From: an alpha proteobacterium IMCC14465
GTDB lineage: Bacteria; Pseudomonadota; Alphaproteobacteria; RS24
Length of the DNA stretch: 64,000 nt
Assembly: GCA_000293845.2 (NCBI GenBank)
Contig: ALYF01000003.1
Location: forward strand, 806,001 to 870,000
Direction of reading: 5' to 3'
A program made the position numbers and the translations under genes. Shown here piece after piece: positions 21,771-29,379 of the stretch. A model generated the notes under the pieces. It was not told where the DNA came from, did no database searches, and worked only from the letters and a program-made list of their open reading frames with translations. The stretch's first letter is position 1. Every line of letters starts with the position of its first letter.

Positions 21771-22601
21771 ATGAAATTGGCACTTGATCATCTGACAGTG
21801 ACGGATACGACGCCTGTTGATTTGGTGCGGGCGGCGGAAGTATCTCATTGCGAGGGTATGTGCCTTTTTATGCACTCACTTGACGTGTTGCCGCGCATGC
21901 CCAATTTTAATCTGTTGGATAATCCCCTTCAGCAAGGTGAGCTTAAAGCGGCGATGCAGGCGGCATCGGTGAAGCTGGATGTGGCCTATCCCTTTACTTT
22001 AGCCGGGCGCACGACGATTGCTGATTTCCAAGTCGGTCTGGATTGTGCGGCTTTTCTCGAAGCTGAATTTGTTAATGCGTTGGTTTATGACCGTGAGGAT
22101 GCGCGGCGCGAGGATAATTTTCTGGCTTTCACCGAAATGGCCAAGCAAACGGGTTTGAAGGTTGTCGTTGAATTTTTCCCCGCCTCTCAGATTGCGTCCC
22201 TAGCTGATGCTTTGGCGTTGGTCGCTCTGGTGGATCGGCCTTATGAAGTTGGGGTGAATGTTGATTTGCTGCATCTTATGCGCTCGGGTGGGACTTTGGC
22301 GGATTTAAAAGCCGCGCCGGAAGCGTTTATTCTCTATGCTCAGATTTGTGATGCGCCTCTTAAACCCCATTTATCGGCTGGCGCAGAGGCCTCGGCGCAG
22401 CGAAGCCTTGCGGGGGCAGGTGATTTTGATATTGCTGCATTTATCGCGGCCTTACCGTCGCATTGTCAGATGAGTGTCGAGATTCCCCAAGAGGATGCGA
22501 TACTTGCCGGTCAATCCACCGCACAACGCGCGCGCCAAGCCGTGGATAGTGTCAGAAATTGTGAGCCTCGTTCGTTGGCAGGAAATAAAACGGCAATCTG
22601 A
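21771..22601 (+). CDS. sugar phosphate isomerase/epimerase-like TIM-barrel protein
   Basis: This ~276-residue protein of the xylose-isomerase-like TIM-barrel family shows the barrel pattern: LALDHLTV, KLDVAYPF, LKVVVEFFP, VGVNVDLLHLMRSGG, LYAQICDAP and MSVEIPQED. Glu, Asp and His residues at strand ends would bind a divalent metal. Such proteins isomerise or epimerise sugars or act on other small carbonyl compounds. Here the context is catabolic (KstD-like upstream, IpdAB downstream). I prefer ATG at 21771 to a TTG four codons earlier. The function in the pathway is unknown. Confidence 0.7.
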   Translation: MKLALDHLTVTDTTPVDLVRAAEVSHCEGMCLFMHSLDVLPRMPNFNLLDNPLQQGELKAAMQAASVKLDVAYPFTLAGRTTIADFQVGLDCAAFLEAEFVNALVYDREDARREDNFLAFTEMAKQTGLKVVVEFFPASQIASLADALALVALVDRPYEVGVNVDLLHLMRSGGTLADLKAAPEAFILYAQICDAPLKPHLSAGAEASAQRSLAGAGDFDIAAFIAALPSHCQMSVEIPQEDAILAGQSTAQRARQAVDSVRNCEPRSLAGNKTAI

Positions 22602-22709
22602 TTGATTGTCGCGGGAAGTTTTGTTAACCACTTTAAATCATGAAAGTCTTTCAACAGTGTTCAATTTTCGGTAAGAGGCTGTTGACCAAGAAAAAAGAAG
22701 GAGCCTCCG

Positions 22710-23609
22710 GTGAGCACAGAGCCAAGCGATGATTTCAGCAAAGTAGAAACACCATCCGAGATAATCAGCCGATTGAAAGATGGCATGACAATTGGGATTG
22801 GTGGCTGGGCGACCAGAAGAAAGCCAATGGCGCTGGTTCGCGAAATTCTTAAATCCGACTTAAAAGACTTAACATTGGTTTCCTATGGTGGGCCAGATGT
22901 CGGGCTATTATGTGCGGCAGGCAAGGTGAAAAAACTGATTTTTGCTTTTGTCAGTCTTGACCAATACCCGCTTGACCCGCATTTCCGGGCTGCCCGCCAG
23001 TCCGGTCAGATTGAGGTCTGGGAACTTGATGAGGGTATGGTGCATTGGGGCTTACGCGCCGCGGCGATGGATTTGCCGTTTTTGCCCACACGTATTGGTA
23101 TCGGCACAGATATTATCAATCAGCCGGGGTTTAAGTTCATTGATAGCCCTTATGAGGATGGCGAGACTTTTGTTGCCATGCCGGCGATTAAGCTGGATGC
23201 GGCATTAATTCATGCACATCGATCTGATGCGAAAGGGAATATTCTTACCCTGTCGCCGGATCCGTTTTTCGATGAGCTGTTTGCGCGTGCCGCGCCGGAT
23301 ACTTATGTGAGCGTTGAAAAAATCGTGCCGACGGCAGAGTTGGATATGGAAGCCAATGCCCGGTTTGCTATTGTTGAGCGTGCCAGAATTACCGCAATTA
23401 CCGAAACGCCTTATGGGGCGCATCCGACAAGCGCCGCACCTGACTATCATCTCGATTTGAAGCATATCAAATCCTATGTTGAGAGTGCGGCAACGCCGGA
23501 CGCATGGGAGGCCTATAAATCAACTTACTTGTCAGGCACACAGGCGGATTATGTTGACGCTGTTGGTGGTGTTGACGCAATCGACGCGATAGCTAAGCCA
23601 GTTTACTAG
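22710..23609 (+). CDS. ipdA: IpdA-like CoA-transferase family subunit alpha
   Basis: This 299-residue protein starts at GTG 22710 behind a strong GAAGGAG ribosome site. Its sequence follows the pattern of IpdA of steroid-degrading actinobacteria: MTIGIGGWATRRKPMALVRE, LVSYGGPDVGLLCAAGKVKK, ELDEGMVHWGLRAAA, LPFLPTRIGIGTD and AAPDYHLDL with a terminal TYLSGT. IpdAB is a CoA-transferase-fold hydrolase that opens the last steroid ring (COCHEA-CoA) in cholesterol catabolism. The family is also annotated glutaconate CoA-transferase subunit A. It is paired with the beta subunit 33 bases downstream. I rate steroid-ring degradation as likely but not proven. Confidence 0.8.
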   Translation: MSTEPSDDFSKVETPSEIISRLKDGMTIGIGGWATRRKPMALVREILKSDLKDLTLVSYGGPDVGLLCAAGKVKKLIFAFVSLDQYPLDPHFRAARQSGQIEVWELDEGMVHWGLRAAAMDLPFLPTRIGIGTDIINQPGFKFIDSPYEDGETFVAMPAIKLDAALIHAHRSDAKGNILTLSPDPFFDELFARAAPDTYVSVEKIVPTAELDMEANARFAIVERARITAITETPYGAHPTSAAPDYHLDLKHIKSYVESAATPDAWEAYKSTYLSGTQADYVDAVGGVDAIDAIAKPVY

Positions 23610-23642
23610 GCCAGCAATAAAGAGAGCATTAAAGGAAAAGAA

Positions 23643-24434
23643 ATGACTGATTATAATTGTTCACTGGCAGAGCTGATTATCAATGCATGTGCAGAGGCAT
23701 GGCGTGATGATGGGGAATTAATGGCAACAGGGATTGGTCCCTTGCCGCGGCTAGGTGCGAGCCTTGCAAAAGTAAGTTTTAACCCGCATCTGCAACTTAC
23801 CGATGGAGAAAATCATTATGCCGACGCGCCTGTGCCACCAGGTAAGCGTCATGCCGACCCCGTTTATGAGGGATATGCCAATTATGACAGAGTGTTTTCG
23901 GCTCTTTGGGGCGGACGCAGGCATTCTATGGTTAGCCCGGTTCAGCTAGACCAGTTTGGACAAGCGAATATCTCTACCATTGGTGATCGTGCTGCGCCAA
24001 AAGTTGCCATGCTGGGAGCTAGAGGCTTTCCGGGGAATTCAATTTATCATCCCAACAGCTTTTTTATTCCTAATCACAGTACCCGCAGTTTTGTGCCGGG
24101 TGAGGTCGATTTTGTCTGTATGGCCGGATATAATCCGGAGCGATATTTGAACGGCAAACCGCCCAAGGGGCTGGATTTGCGTATCATTGTCTCGGACTTA
24201 TGCGTGATGGACTTTAATGGCCCTGATAAAGCCATTCGTGTTGTGTCACTTCATCCCGGTGTGAGCTTCGACCATGTTCAGGAAAATACCGGCTTTGAAT
24301 TAAGCAAGGCTTCCGACACTTTACCGCTGACACCCGCCCCATCAGAGGCGCATATGGCTTTGCTTGAGACACTTGACCCGAATAATGTGCGCGGGTCGGT
24401 CTTGAAAGATAACCCACCTGCTGTAAGGGATTAA
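23643..24434 (+). CDS. ipdB: IpdB-like CoA-transferase family subunit beta
   Basis: This 263-residue partner of IpdA has the CoA-transferase I fold. Segments similar to IpdB are ACAEAWRDDGELMATGIG, LTDGENHYAD, WGGRRHSMVSPVQLDQFGQ, LGARGFPGNSIYHPNSFF, NHSTRSFVPGEVDFV and VVSLHPGVSFDHVQENTGF. The Glu used by true CoA-transferases lies in this subunit. In IpdB the corresponding site serves ring hydrolysis, and the two activities cannot be separated by eye. It is the last gene of the run and ends before a bidirectional hairpin terminator. Confidence 0.8.
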   Translation: MTDYNCSLAELIINACAEAWRDDGELMATGIGPLPRLGASLAKVSFNPHLQLTDGENHYADAPVPPGKRHADPVYEGYANYDRVFSALWGGRRHSMVSPVQLDQFGQANISTIGDRAAPKVAMLGARGFPGNSIYHPNSFFIPNHSTRSFVPGEVDFVCMAGYNPERYLNGKPPKGLDLRIIVSDLCVMDFNGPDKAIRVVSLHPGVSFDHVQENTGFELSKASDTLPLTPAPSEAHMALLETLDPNNVRGSVLKDNPPAVRD

Positions 24435-24442
24435 AAATAGCC

Positions 24443-24474
24443 AAAAAAAACGGCACCATGGTGAAATGGTGCCG
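24443..24474. terminator. bidirectional rho-independent terminator
   Basis: The hairpin CGGCACCAT-GGTGAA-ATGGTGCCG (24451-24474) has a nine-base-pair stem. On the minus strand it is followed by eight T (the A-run 24443-24450), so it is a strong terminator for the minus-strand gene at 24520. Rightward it ends ipdB with a weaker T-rich stretch. It sits between these convergent genes. Confidence 0.85.
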
Positions 24475-24519
24475 TTATAACCCTTTTTGGGACAAGGTTT
24501 TCTCCCTTAAACTCTGAAA

Positions 24520-24840
24520 TTAATATGTAATTTCCTTAATTGAACAATGAAGTTTTTCATTGCCATTTGAACCTTTACTAACAATAGTGAAGGGAGTATT
24601 TTTTTCGATGACTCTGGCGTTAATCTTCAGGTCAACTTTTTCATGCTCAGTGACAGTTTTATAAAAGTCTTGCACTGAACATTTTTCAGGGGTGATTAGG
24701 ACTTGTTTTCCACCATGTGTAATCAGAACGAGAGAGTCCTGTGTGTGTCCCCATTTATCAATCTTGCCTGTGGTCAATGTCCCGCTGGCAAAAACTGGAG
24801 TTGCTGTAAGTAACAGCATTGACATAAGTATATATTTCAT
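24520..24840 (-). CDS. hypothetical exported protein
   Basis: This 106-residue protein has a clear signal peptide (MKYILMSMLLLTATPVFASG) and a small beta-rich mature domain with two Cys (EKCSVQDF and KLHCSIKE) that could form a disulfide in the periplasm. No family is recognised. A GGAGGT-like site (TAGGAGGTAAAT on the minus strand) precedes the ATG. It ends at the shared terminator and is divergent from a small ribbon-helix-helix gene. The sequence is AT-richer than its neighbours, which may point to recent acquisition. Confidence 0.65.
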   Translation of the reverse strand: MKYILMSMLLLTATPVFASGTLTTGKIDKWGHTQDSLVLITHGGKQVLITPEKCSVQDFYKTVTEHEKVDLKINARVIEKNTPFTIVSKGSNGNEKLHCSIKEITY

Positions 24841-24921
24841 ATTTACCTCCTATATAAAACGTATATACATAATATGTACATATATTCGTAATTATGTCAA
24901 ATATCTTTGAGGATTTTTTTA

Positions 24922-25077
24922 ATGTCTGATAAACCAAAGGATTCAACCTTATTGGTAAAAATTAATAAGGAAGACAAAAAATTATTTATTAAACTCTGTG
25001 AAGGCAATGACACCACGGCCTCCAGAGAAATTCGTCAGTTCATAAAAAAATATATTAAAAAGCACCAAAAGGATTAA
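24922..25077 (+). CDS. ribbon-helix-helix (CopG/Arc-type) DNA-binding mini-protein
   Basis: This frame of 51 codons starts at ATG 24922, eight to nine bases after GAGG, and stops at 25077. The peptide has a beta strand (STLLVKIN), a helix (KEDKKLFIKLCEGND), a turn with TTASREIR and a basic second helix (RQFIKKYIKKHQKD). That is the order and size of an Arc/CopG-type dimeric repressor. It has no visible toxin partner: the divergent neighbour is an exported protein and the downstream gene is on the other strand. It may repress its own promoter in the very AT-rich 24841-24921 spacer. Short but convincing as coding. Confidence 0.65.
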   Translation: MSDKPKDSTLLVKINKEDKKLFIKLCEGNDTTASREIRQFIKKYIKKHQKD

Positions 25078-25111
25078 GCTGCCGCTTTTAAGGGCTTAAT
25101 ATAGGACAGTT

Positions 25112-25471
25112 TTAACGCGCCTTTTTTACCGCTACTTTCGAAGACAAGGATGAAATAAAACTTTTATGTTCATCTGGGAGCGCGTCAATTTTTTCCAATA
25201 AAACCTGACCGGGGAATAAGCGAACGCTTCCAAAACCCCTAAAAATAGCTGTCACCGGCCAATTTATGCCGCTTAGAACTTCGGGAACGCCGAATAAATC
25301 GCCTGTATTATAGCTACGCAACCGGTTGCTCCCGTCGCGTGTGATGATATCGACACGGCCTTTTTCAACAAAACAGATATTCAGCGCCGGATCACCAGCC
25401 TGAAAAATAATCTCGCCCTCAATCATTCTGATTGGTTTTTGACTTAGGCTGGTAAACTCAACAATATTCAT
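25112..25471 (-). CDS. stand-alone cyclic-nucleotide-binding-like protein (second of pair)
   Basis: From ATG 25471 this protein has about 119 residues (MNIVEFTSLS...). It shows the beta-roll of CRP/cNMP-binding domains: EGEIIFQAGDPALNICFVEKGRVDII, then LRSYNTGDLFGVPEVLSG. No helix-turn-helix follows, and the protein ends after the C-helix. The Arg/Glu phosphate-binding cassette (GExxLxxxxxRxA) is not clearly present, so ligand binding is uncertain. It overlaps the upstream gene of the same kind by 14 bases, so they are translationally coupled and may act as a heterodimer. Both are divergent from proteorhodopsin. Confidence 0.68.
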   Translation of the reverse strand: MNIVEFTSLSQKPIRMIEGEIIFQAGDPALNICFVEKGRVDIITRDGSNRLRSYNTGDLFGVPEVLSGINWPVTAIFRGFGSVRLFPGQVLLEKIDALPDEHKSFISSLSSKVAVKKAR

Positions 25472-25826
25472 GTGTACGATTCCGGCGAATGACAATATCA
25501 GAGGCGATTTGGCGGGATAGCGGCCAAGTTAAATTGTTCTCGGCATCGATGAGACTTCTGAACATAGGCTTGGAGCAAGAAATAATCCGGCATTGCGTGG
25601 TGGCGACAACGCGGCTTCGATAGGTTTCATAAGCCAAAAACTCTAGCGGGGAGAGCAGGTCGTGTGTTTCATAAACATCTCGGCTACGACGACATTTCGC
25701 CGAACCGGAAATTAGAAAATGAGCCACATCGCAGTCATCACCATCTGTGATAATTGGGCTTCCGCGTTGGATAACCCTTCTGGGAATGTCTTCAAGCATC
25801 TTTAATGTTTGGGATCCGAGTCGCAT
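25458..25826 (-). CDS. stand-alone cyclic-nucleotide-binding-like protein (first of pair)
   Basis: I choose ATG 25826 (MRLGSQTLKML...), which has AAGAAGG six bases upstream, over an ATG at 25859 that lacks one. The ~122-residue product has CRP-type beta-roll features: RRVIQRGSPIITDGDDCDVAHFLISGSAK and LLSPLEFLAYETYRSRVVATTQCRII. A helical tail follows (SRQIASDIVIRRNR) but no DNA-binding domain. A perfect inverted repeat lies just upstream at 25865-25886. With its overlapping partner it may sense a small molecule and modulate another protein. The role is unknown, and location beside proteorhodopsin suggests energy or light status. Confidence 0.65.
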   Translation of the reverse strand: MRLGSQTLKMLEDIPRRVIQRGSPIITDGDDCDVAHFLISGSAKCRRSRDVYETHDLLSPLEFLAYETYRSRVVATTQCRIISCSKPMFRSLIDAENNLTWPLSRQIASDIVIRRNRTHEYC

Positions 25827-25864
25827 TTTAGGCCTTCTTTCAGTATATAGAGACGACATAAACC

Positions 25865-25886
25865 GCAGAATTTTAGTGAATTCTGC
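25865..25886. promoter_or_regulatory. perfect inverted repeat between cNMP-like pair and proteorhodopsin
   Basis: GCAGAATT-TTAGTG-AATTCTGC is an 8+6+8 perfect inverted repeat, 39 bases before the start of the minus-strand cNMP-like gene and about 180 bases before proteorhodopsin. It has no T-run on either side, so it is more likely an operator than a terminator. The binding factor is unknown. Confidence 0.5.
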
Positions 25887-26066
25887 TAAACAACCTAAAA
25901 ATCATAAAATGAAATTGGTTAATAAATCTTTAATTTTCAGTGATTTATGAAAGTAAAGAAATTTTTTTCAATTAATTTCAAAAATGCTATTGGCTTTGAC
26001 AAATTGACGCACTAATTTAGCGGCAGTGCGCTTACGTTGAGTACTTTTTTGTTTAGGGAGGAATAA

Positions 26067-26822
26067 ATGAAATTTCTGCACTTTAAATTGCCAATGATGG
26101 CACTTGCTTTAGTAATGTTGCCAAGCATGGCATTCGCCTCAGGTAACCTTGATTCCAATGATTTCACTGGAATGTCATTCTGGCTTATCTCGATGGCTCT
26201 TGTCGCTTCGACAGTGTTTTTCTTAATCGAACGCGACCGTGTGGCCGCCAAATGGAAGACGTCTCTGACTGTTTCCGGTCTGGTGACACTTATCGCCGCC
26301 GTTCACTATTTCTATATGCGTGACGTATGGGTTTCTACCGGTACTTCACCTACAGAATTCCGTTACATCGACTGGTTGCTGACTGTGCCGCTTCTGATGG
26401 TTGAGTTTTTCCTCATCCTCTCAGCGATTGCAAAAGTACCTGCCGGTGTATTCTGGAGACTGCTAATTTTCACAACCTTGATGCTTATCTTCGGTTACCT
26501 CGGAGAGTCCGGCAAAATGAATGTCATGGCCGGTTTCGTCCTTGGTATGATTGCTTGGTTTATTGTTCTGTATGAAATCTTCGCAGGTGAAGCCAGCAAA
26601 ATTAGTGCTGAGCAAGCTAGTGAAACCGTACAGAAAGCATTCAATCTGATGCGTTGGATTGTGACAATCGGTTGGGCTATTTACCCACTCGGTTATGCGC
26701 TTGGTTACTTCATGGGTGGTGTCGATGGCGCCAGCTTGAACCTGATCTACAACTTGGCTGACTTTTTGAATAAGATCGCTTTCGGTGTCATCATCTGGCA
26801 CGTTGCTGTATCTGAATCTTAA
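26067..26822 (+). CDS. proteorhodopsin, green-absorbing type
   Basis: This light-driven proton pump has 251 residues: a cleavable signal peptide (ending MAFASG), seven membrane helices and a retinal-binding Lys236 in ADFLNKIAFG. The proton acceptor is Asp102 and the donor Glu113 (RYIDWLLTVPLLMVEFFL). His80, the partner of the acceptor, is present. Position 110, which is the spectral tuning site (105 in the reference protein), is Leu, which indicates green absorption. The ATG follows GGGAGGAATAA, an excellent ribosome site, and a strong terminator ends the gene, so it is monocistronic. No retinal synthesis genes are in the window. Confidence 0.97.
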   Translation: MKFLHFKLPMMALALVMLPSMAFASGNLDSNDFTGMSFWLISMALVASTVFFLIERDRVAAKWKTSLTVSGLVTLIAAVHYFYMRDVWVSTGTSPTEFRYIDWLLTVPLLMVEFFLILSAIAKVPAGVFWRLLIFTTLMLIFGYLGESGKMNVMAGFVLGMIAWFIVLYEIFAGEASKISAEQASETVQKAFNLMRWIVTIGWAIYPLGYALGYFMGGVDGASLNLIYNLADFLNKIAFGVIIWHVAVSES

Positions 26823-26845
26823 TCCCAAAGTTAGTGCACTTTTTA

Positions 26846-26872
26846 GGGGCGTCTTCGGACGCCCCTTTTTTT
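26846..26872 (+). terminator. rho-independent terminator of proteorhodopsin
   Basis: GGGGCGTC-TTCG-GACGCCCC forms a perfect eight-base-pair stem with a stable TTCG tetraloop, followed by seven T. It begins 24 bases after the proteorhodopsin stop. Confidence 0.95.
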
Positions 26873-26958
26873 GTTTATTTCTCTCTTACGGCACTCAGAT
26901 AAATTTATCAGGAGGATTGGGTTGTTTTTGATATTAATCAGAGTTAAATATCTAAATT

Positions 26959-27258
26959 ATGATAATAAAAAATAGGAAAATCCTGACAGGTATTTTAGCT
27001 GTCTTTTTATCTGCCCAACTTCACCTAGCTTTGGAATGCGGCGACTCTCATGTTTCTGAGCTAAGCCAGGATATAGGTCATGACATTACATTACATGACC
27101 ATATTTGTTTGCATGCTGATGTTGAGGCGCGTGGTGAGCAGGCCACAAATTTTGTTTTTACCGATAACCTGGGCATTGATAGTGCGATCCTTCAGTATCG
27201 TTCAATCACTGATATCGACTATTTGTCACCATCGCCGCGTGCGCCCCCTATTGCCTAG
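26959..27258 (+). CDS. small exported His/Cys-containing protein upstream of ZnuD-like receptor
   Basis: This 99-residue protein has an N-terminal signal segment (ILTGILAVFLSAQLHLALEC) and a short mature part with His clusters (GHDITLHDHICLHAD). It ends SPSPRAPPIA. It lies 38 bases before a TonB-dependent receptor gene and is probably co-transcribed with it. Its build resembles the His-rich exported peptide at 2431-2790, which likewise precedes an outer-membrane metal transport gene and ends in a Pro/Arg tail. A periplasmic metal-carrier role is inferred. No named family is recognised. Confidence 0.62.
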   Translation: MIIKNRKILTGILAVFLSAQLHLALECGDSHVSELSQDIGHDITLHDHICLHADVEARGEQATNFVFTDNLGIDSAILQYRSITDIDYLSPSPRAPPIA

Positions 27259-27296
27259 ATTTTTAAATTAACTTTTTAAAATTCTAGGAGATTTAC

Positions 27297-29327
27297 ATGT
27301 CTAAACAGTCAAAGAAGGCAATGCTTATTGGCGTTGCAGCTGGTTTCATGGTTCAAGCAGAAGTTCTTGCCCAGCCAGCGAATACCGAATTTAATAATGT
27401 CACTTATGACGAAATCCAAGTGCTGAGTAGCCCGTTAAATAAAACTGAGTTTAATCTACTATCGACGGTTAATATTATTGATCGCGCAGAAATCGAAACT
27501 TATCTTACCGATACGATTGGCGATCTTGTTTCCAAATATCCTGGCGTTGATAGCGCAAATATGGGGCAAGCCGTCGGACGGCCTGTTATTCGCGGGCAGT
27601 CGGACTTCAGAGTTGCGGTTTTGGAAAATGGTTTTTCAGCCGGTGATGTGTCCACCACAGGGGCAGATCACGCCAATGCAGTCTCACTGCTTGATGCGCA
27701 ACGTGTCGAGGTTCTAAAAGGCCCTGTGGCGTTAAGATACGGCCCTTATGTATCATCGGGTGTTGTTAACCTGCTTGATGTTCATATGAACACGGATATG
27801 AAAGCCGTGCAGCAGTTTGAGCTCATGGAAAGCTTTTCGGATATGACCGATGAGAAAACTGTGGCTTTTCTGGGCAGACAATCTTTCTTAATGGATGATG
27901 TCCGGGGCATTATCGCCGTTTCAGGGCGTTTCCTCGATAAAGACGCCTATGAAATTCCTGGTACGGTTGAAAGCATTGCTTTGATCAATGATGAGGATGA
28001 AGATGTCGATGAAGCCGAGAGGGGGCTAGCTGAAAATACGGATCTCGAAGAAGAGGCCGGAACAATTTCTCTTAATCTCGGTTCGCAAGACAGCCAACTT
28101 AGTCTGATGTTTTCTTCCATGACACGTGAATATGGTCTGGTCGGTCATCACGGTGATGAGGAAGAGGCAGGTCCGCGTATTGAAATGGAAAGAGAAATCT
28201 TTAGAGGCCGCTATACCCGCAATATGAATGGACTTGTAGACCGCTTCAGCATTGGTTTTTCCACCACGGATTATGAGCATAATGAGCTGGAAGAAGGCGC
28301 GATTGCGAGTACCTTTAAAGTTACGGATGCCTATGCAACAGAAATTGAAGCCAGTCTGAACGCGTATGAGAATCTGGATACGGTTATCGGGGTTTCTTAT
28401 GCCAATGAGACGCTTGAAACCAGTGGGGAGGAGGTTTTCTTGCCGGAAACAGAGACGTCCAAACAGGCTATCTTCACCTTTAATAATTATGAAATTTCGA
28501 ATTGGGTATTTGAGTTTTCTGCGCGTCATGACGAGGTCGAATACGAGACCGCGACACATAGCTATGATGACTCGGCCTCCAGTCTTGCGCTAGGCGTTGC
28601 TTATAAGACCCCTTATAACGGCATTATCGGGGCGACGTCGGCGACGACTGAACGCTTACCTTCTGTGAATGAGCTTTATTCGGATGGTGTTCACTTTGCA
28701 GCCCAGCGAAATGAAATAGGTGACAATACGCTCTCCAAGGAAAGCAGCGATATGGCCGAGATTTATTTCCGCCAGAAGTTGCCATTTGGTGGGTTTAGCA
28801 TCTCCTATTATGATAATTCTGTAGAGGATTATATCTATCTAGCGCCGACTGGTACGGATGCCGGGAATATGCCTAGCTTTAACTTCATTCAAAGCGATGC
28901 TGATTTCAAAGGTGGCGAGTTCACGATTTACTGGCGTGATATCAATCTCGGGCCAGCTCTTATGAATGCTGATATTTCAGTGGATCAGGTGCGAGGTAAT
29001 CTGGCATCCGGGGGGTCTTTGCCGACCATTCCGCCGGTAACAATTTCCGCCCGTGCTGATATTGCCTACCAGAATTTTGATTTTGGGACGGTCATTACAC
29101 ATGCGTCTCAGCAAAAGCGGGTTGCGAGTTATGAATTGCCAACCGATAAATTCACACAAATCGATTTGGAGTTAGGGTGGACACCGCGGGCGTTAAAAGA
29201 CGGGCGTGTTTCGCTTTTGGCGAAAAACGTAACGGATGAGGAAGTGCGTCGTCATGCGTCTCCATTCAAAGACCGTGTGTCTGAGCCAGGAACGGATATT
29301 GTGCTGAGACTGCACTTGACTTTCTAG
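27297..29327 (+). CDS. TonB-dependent outer-membrane receptor, ZnuD-like
   Basis: This 676-residue receptor has a signal peptide, a plug domain (IQVLSSPLNKTEFNLLSTVNII, ETYLTDTIGDLVSKYPGVDS, GRPVIRGQSDFRVAVLENG, AQRVEVLKGPVALRYGP) and a 22-strand barrel ending in a terminal Phe. The acidic loop with GLVGHHGDEEEAGP and the segment SVNELYSDGVHFAAQRNEIGD resemble ZnuD, the zinc receptor of Neisseria and relatives. Zinc import is therefore the leading assignment; other metals are possible. The upstream His-rich peptide and downstream zinc enzyme (carbonic anhydrase) support it. No clear Zur site was found by eye. Confidence 0.82.
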   Translation: MSKQSKKAMLIGVAAGFMVQAEVLAQPANTEFNNVTYDEIQVLSSPLNKTEFNLLSTVNIIDRAEIETYLTDTIGDLVSKYPGVDSANMGQAVGRPVIRGQSDFRVAVLENGFSAGDVSTTGADHANAVSLLDAQRVEVLKGPVALRYGPYVSSGVVNLLDVHMNTDMKAVQQFELMESFSDMTDEKTVAFLGRQSFLMDDVRGIIAVSGRFLDKDAYEIPGTVESIALINDEDEDVDEAERGLAENTDLEEEAGTISLNLGSQDSQLSLMFSSMTREYGLVGHHGDEEEAGPRIEMEREIFRGRYTRNMNGLVDRFSIGFSTTDYEHNELEEGAIASTFKVTDAYATEIEASLNAYENLDTVIGVSYANETLETSGEEVFLPETETSKQAIFTFNNYEISNWVFEFSARHDEVEYETATHSYDDSASSLALGVAYKTPYNGIIGATSATTERLPSVNELYSDGVHFAAQRNEIGDNTLSKESSDMAEIYFRQKLPFGGFSISYYDNSVEDYIYLAPTGTDAGNMPSFNFIQSDADFKGGEFTIYWRDINLGPALMNADISVDQVRGNLASGGSLPTIPPVTISARADIAYQNFDFGTVITHASQQKRVASYELPTDKFTQIDLELGWTPRALKDGRVSLLAKNVTDEEVRRHASPFKDRVSEPGTDIVLRLHLTF

Positions 29328-29379
29328 GCGGGGCAACAATAAATCAGACTTTCTCATCATCAATTAGGATATTTTCATA

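Noticed and set aside
25984-26030. Sigma-70 promoter for proteorhodopsin (TTGGCT or TTGACA with TAATTT)
   Set aside because: Two overlapping choices with different spacers and weak -10; not firm enough to list as a feature.
26880-26958. Zur box before the zinc-receptor operon
   Set aside because: AT-rich partial palindromes are present but none matches a clear Zur consensus by eye.
28026-28559. 177-codon frame antisense to the TonB receptor
   Set aside because: Opposite a clear receptor gene and without motif or start signal.
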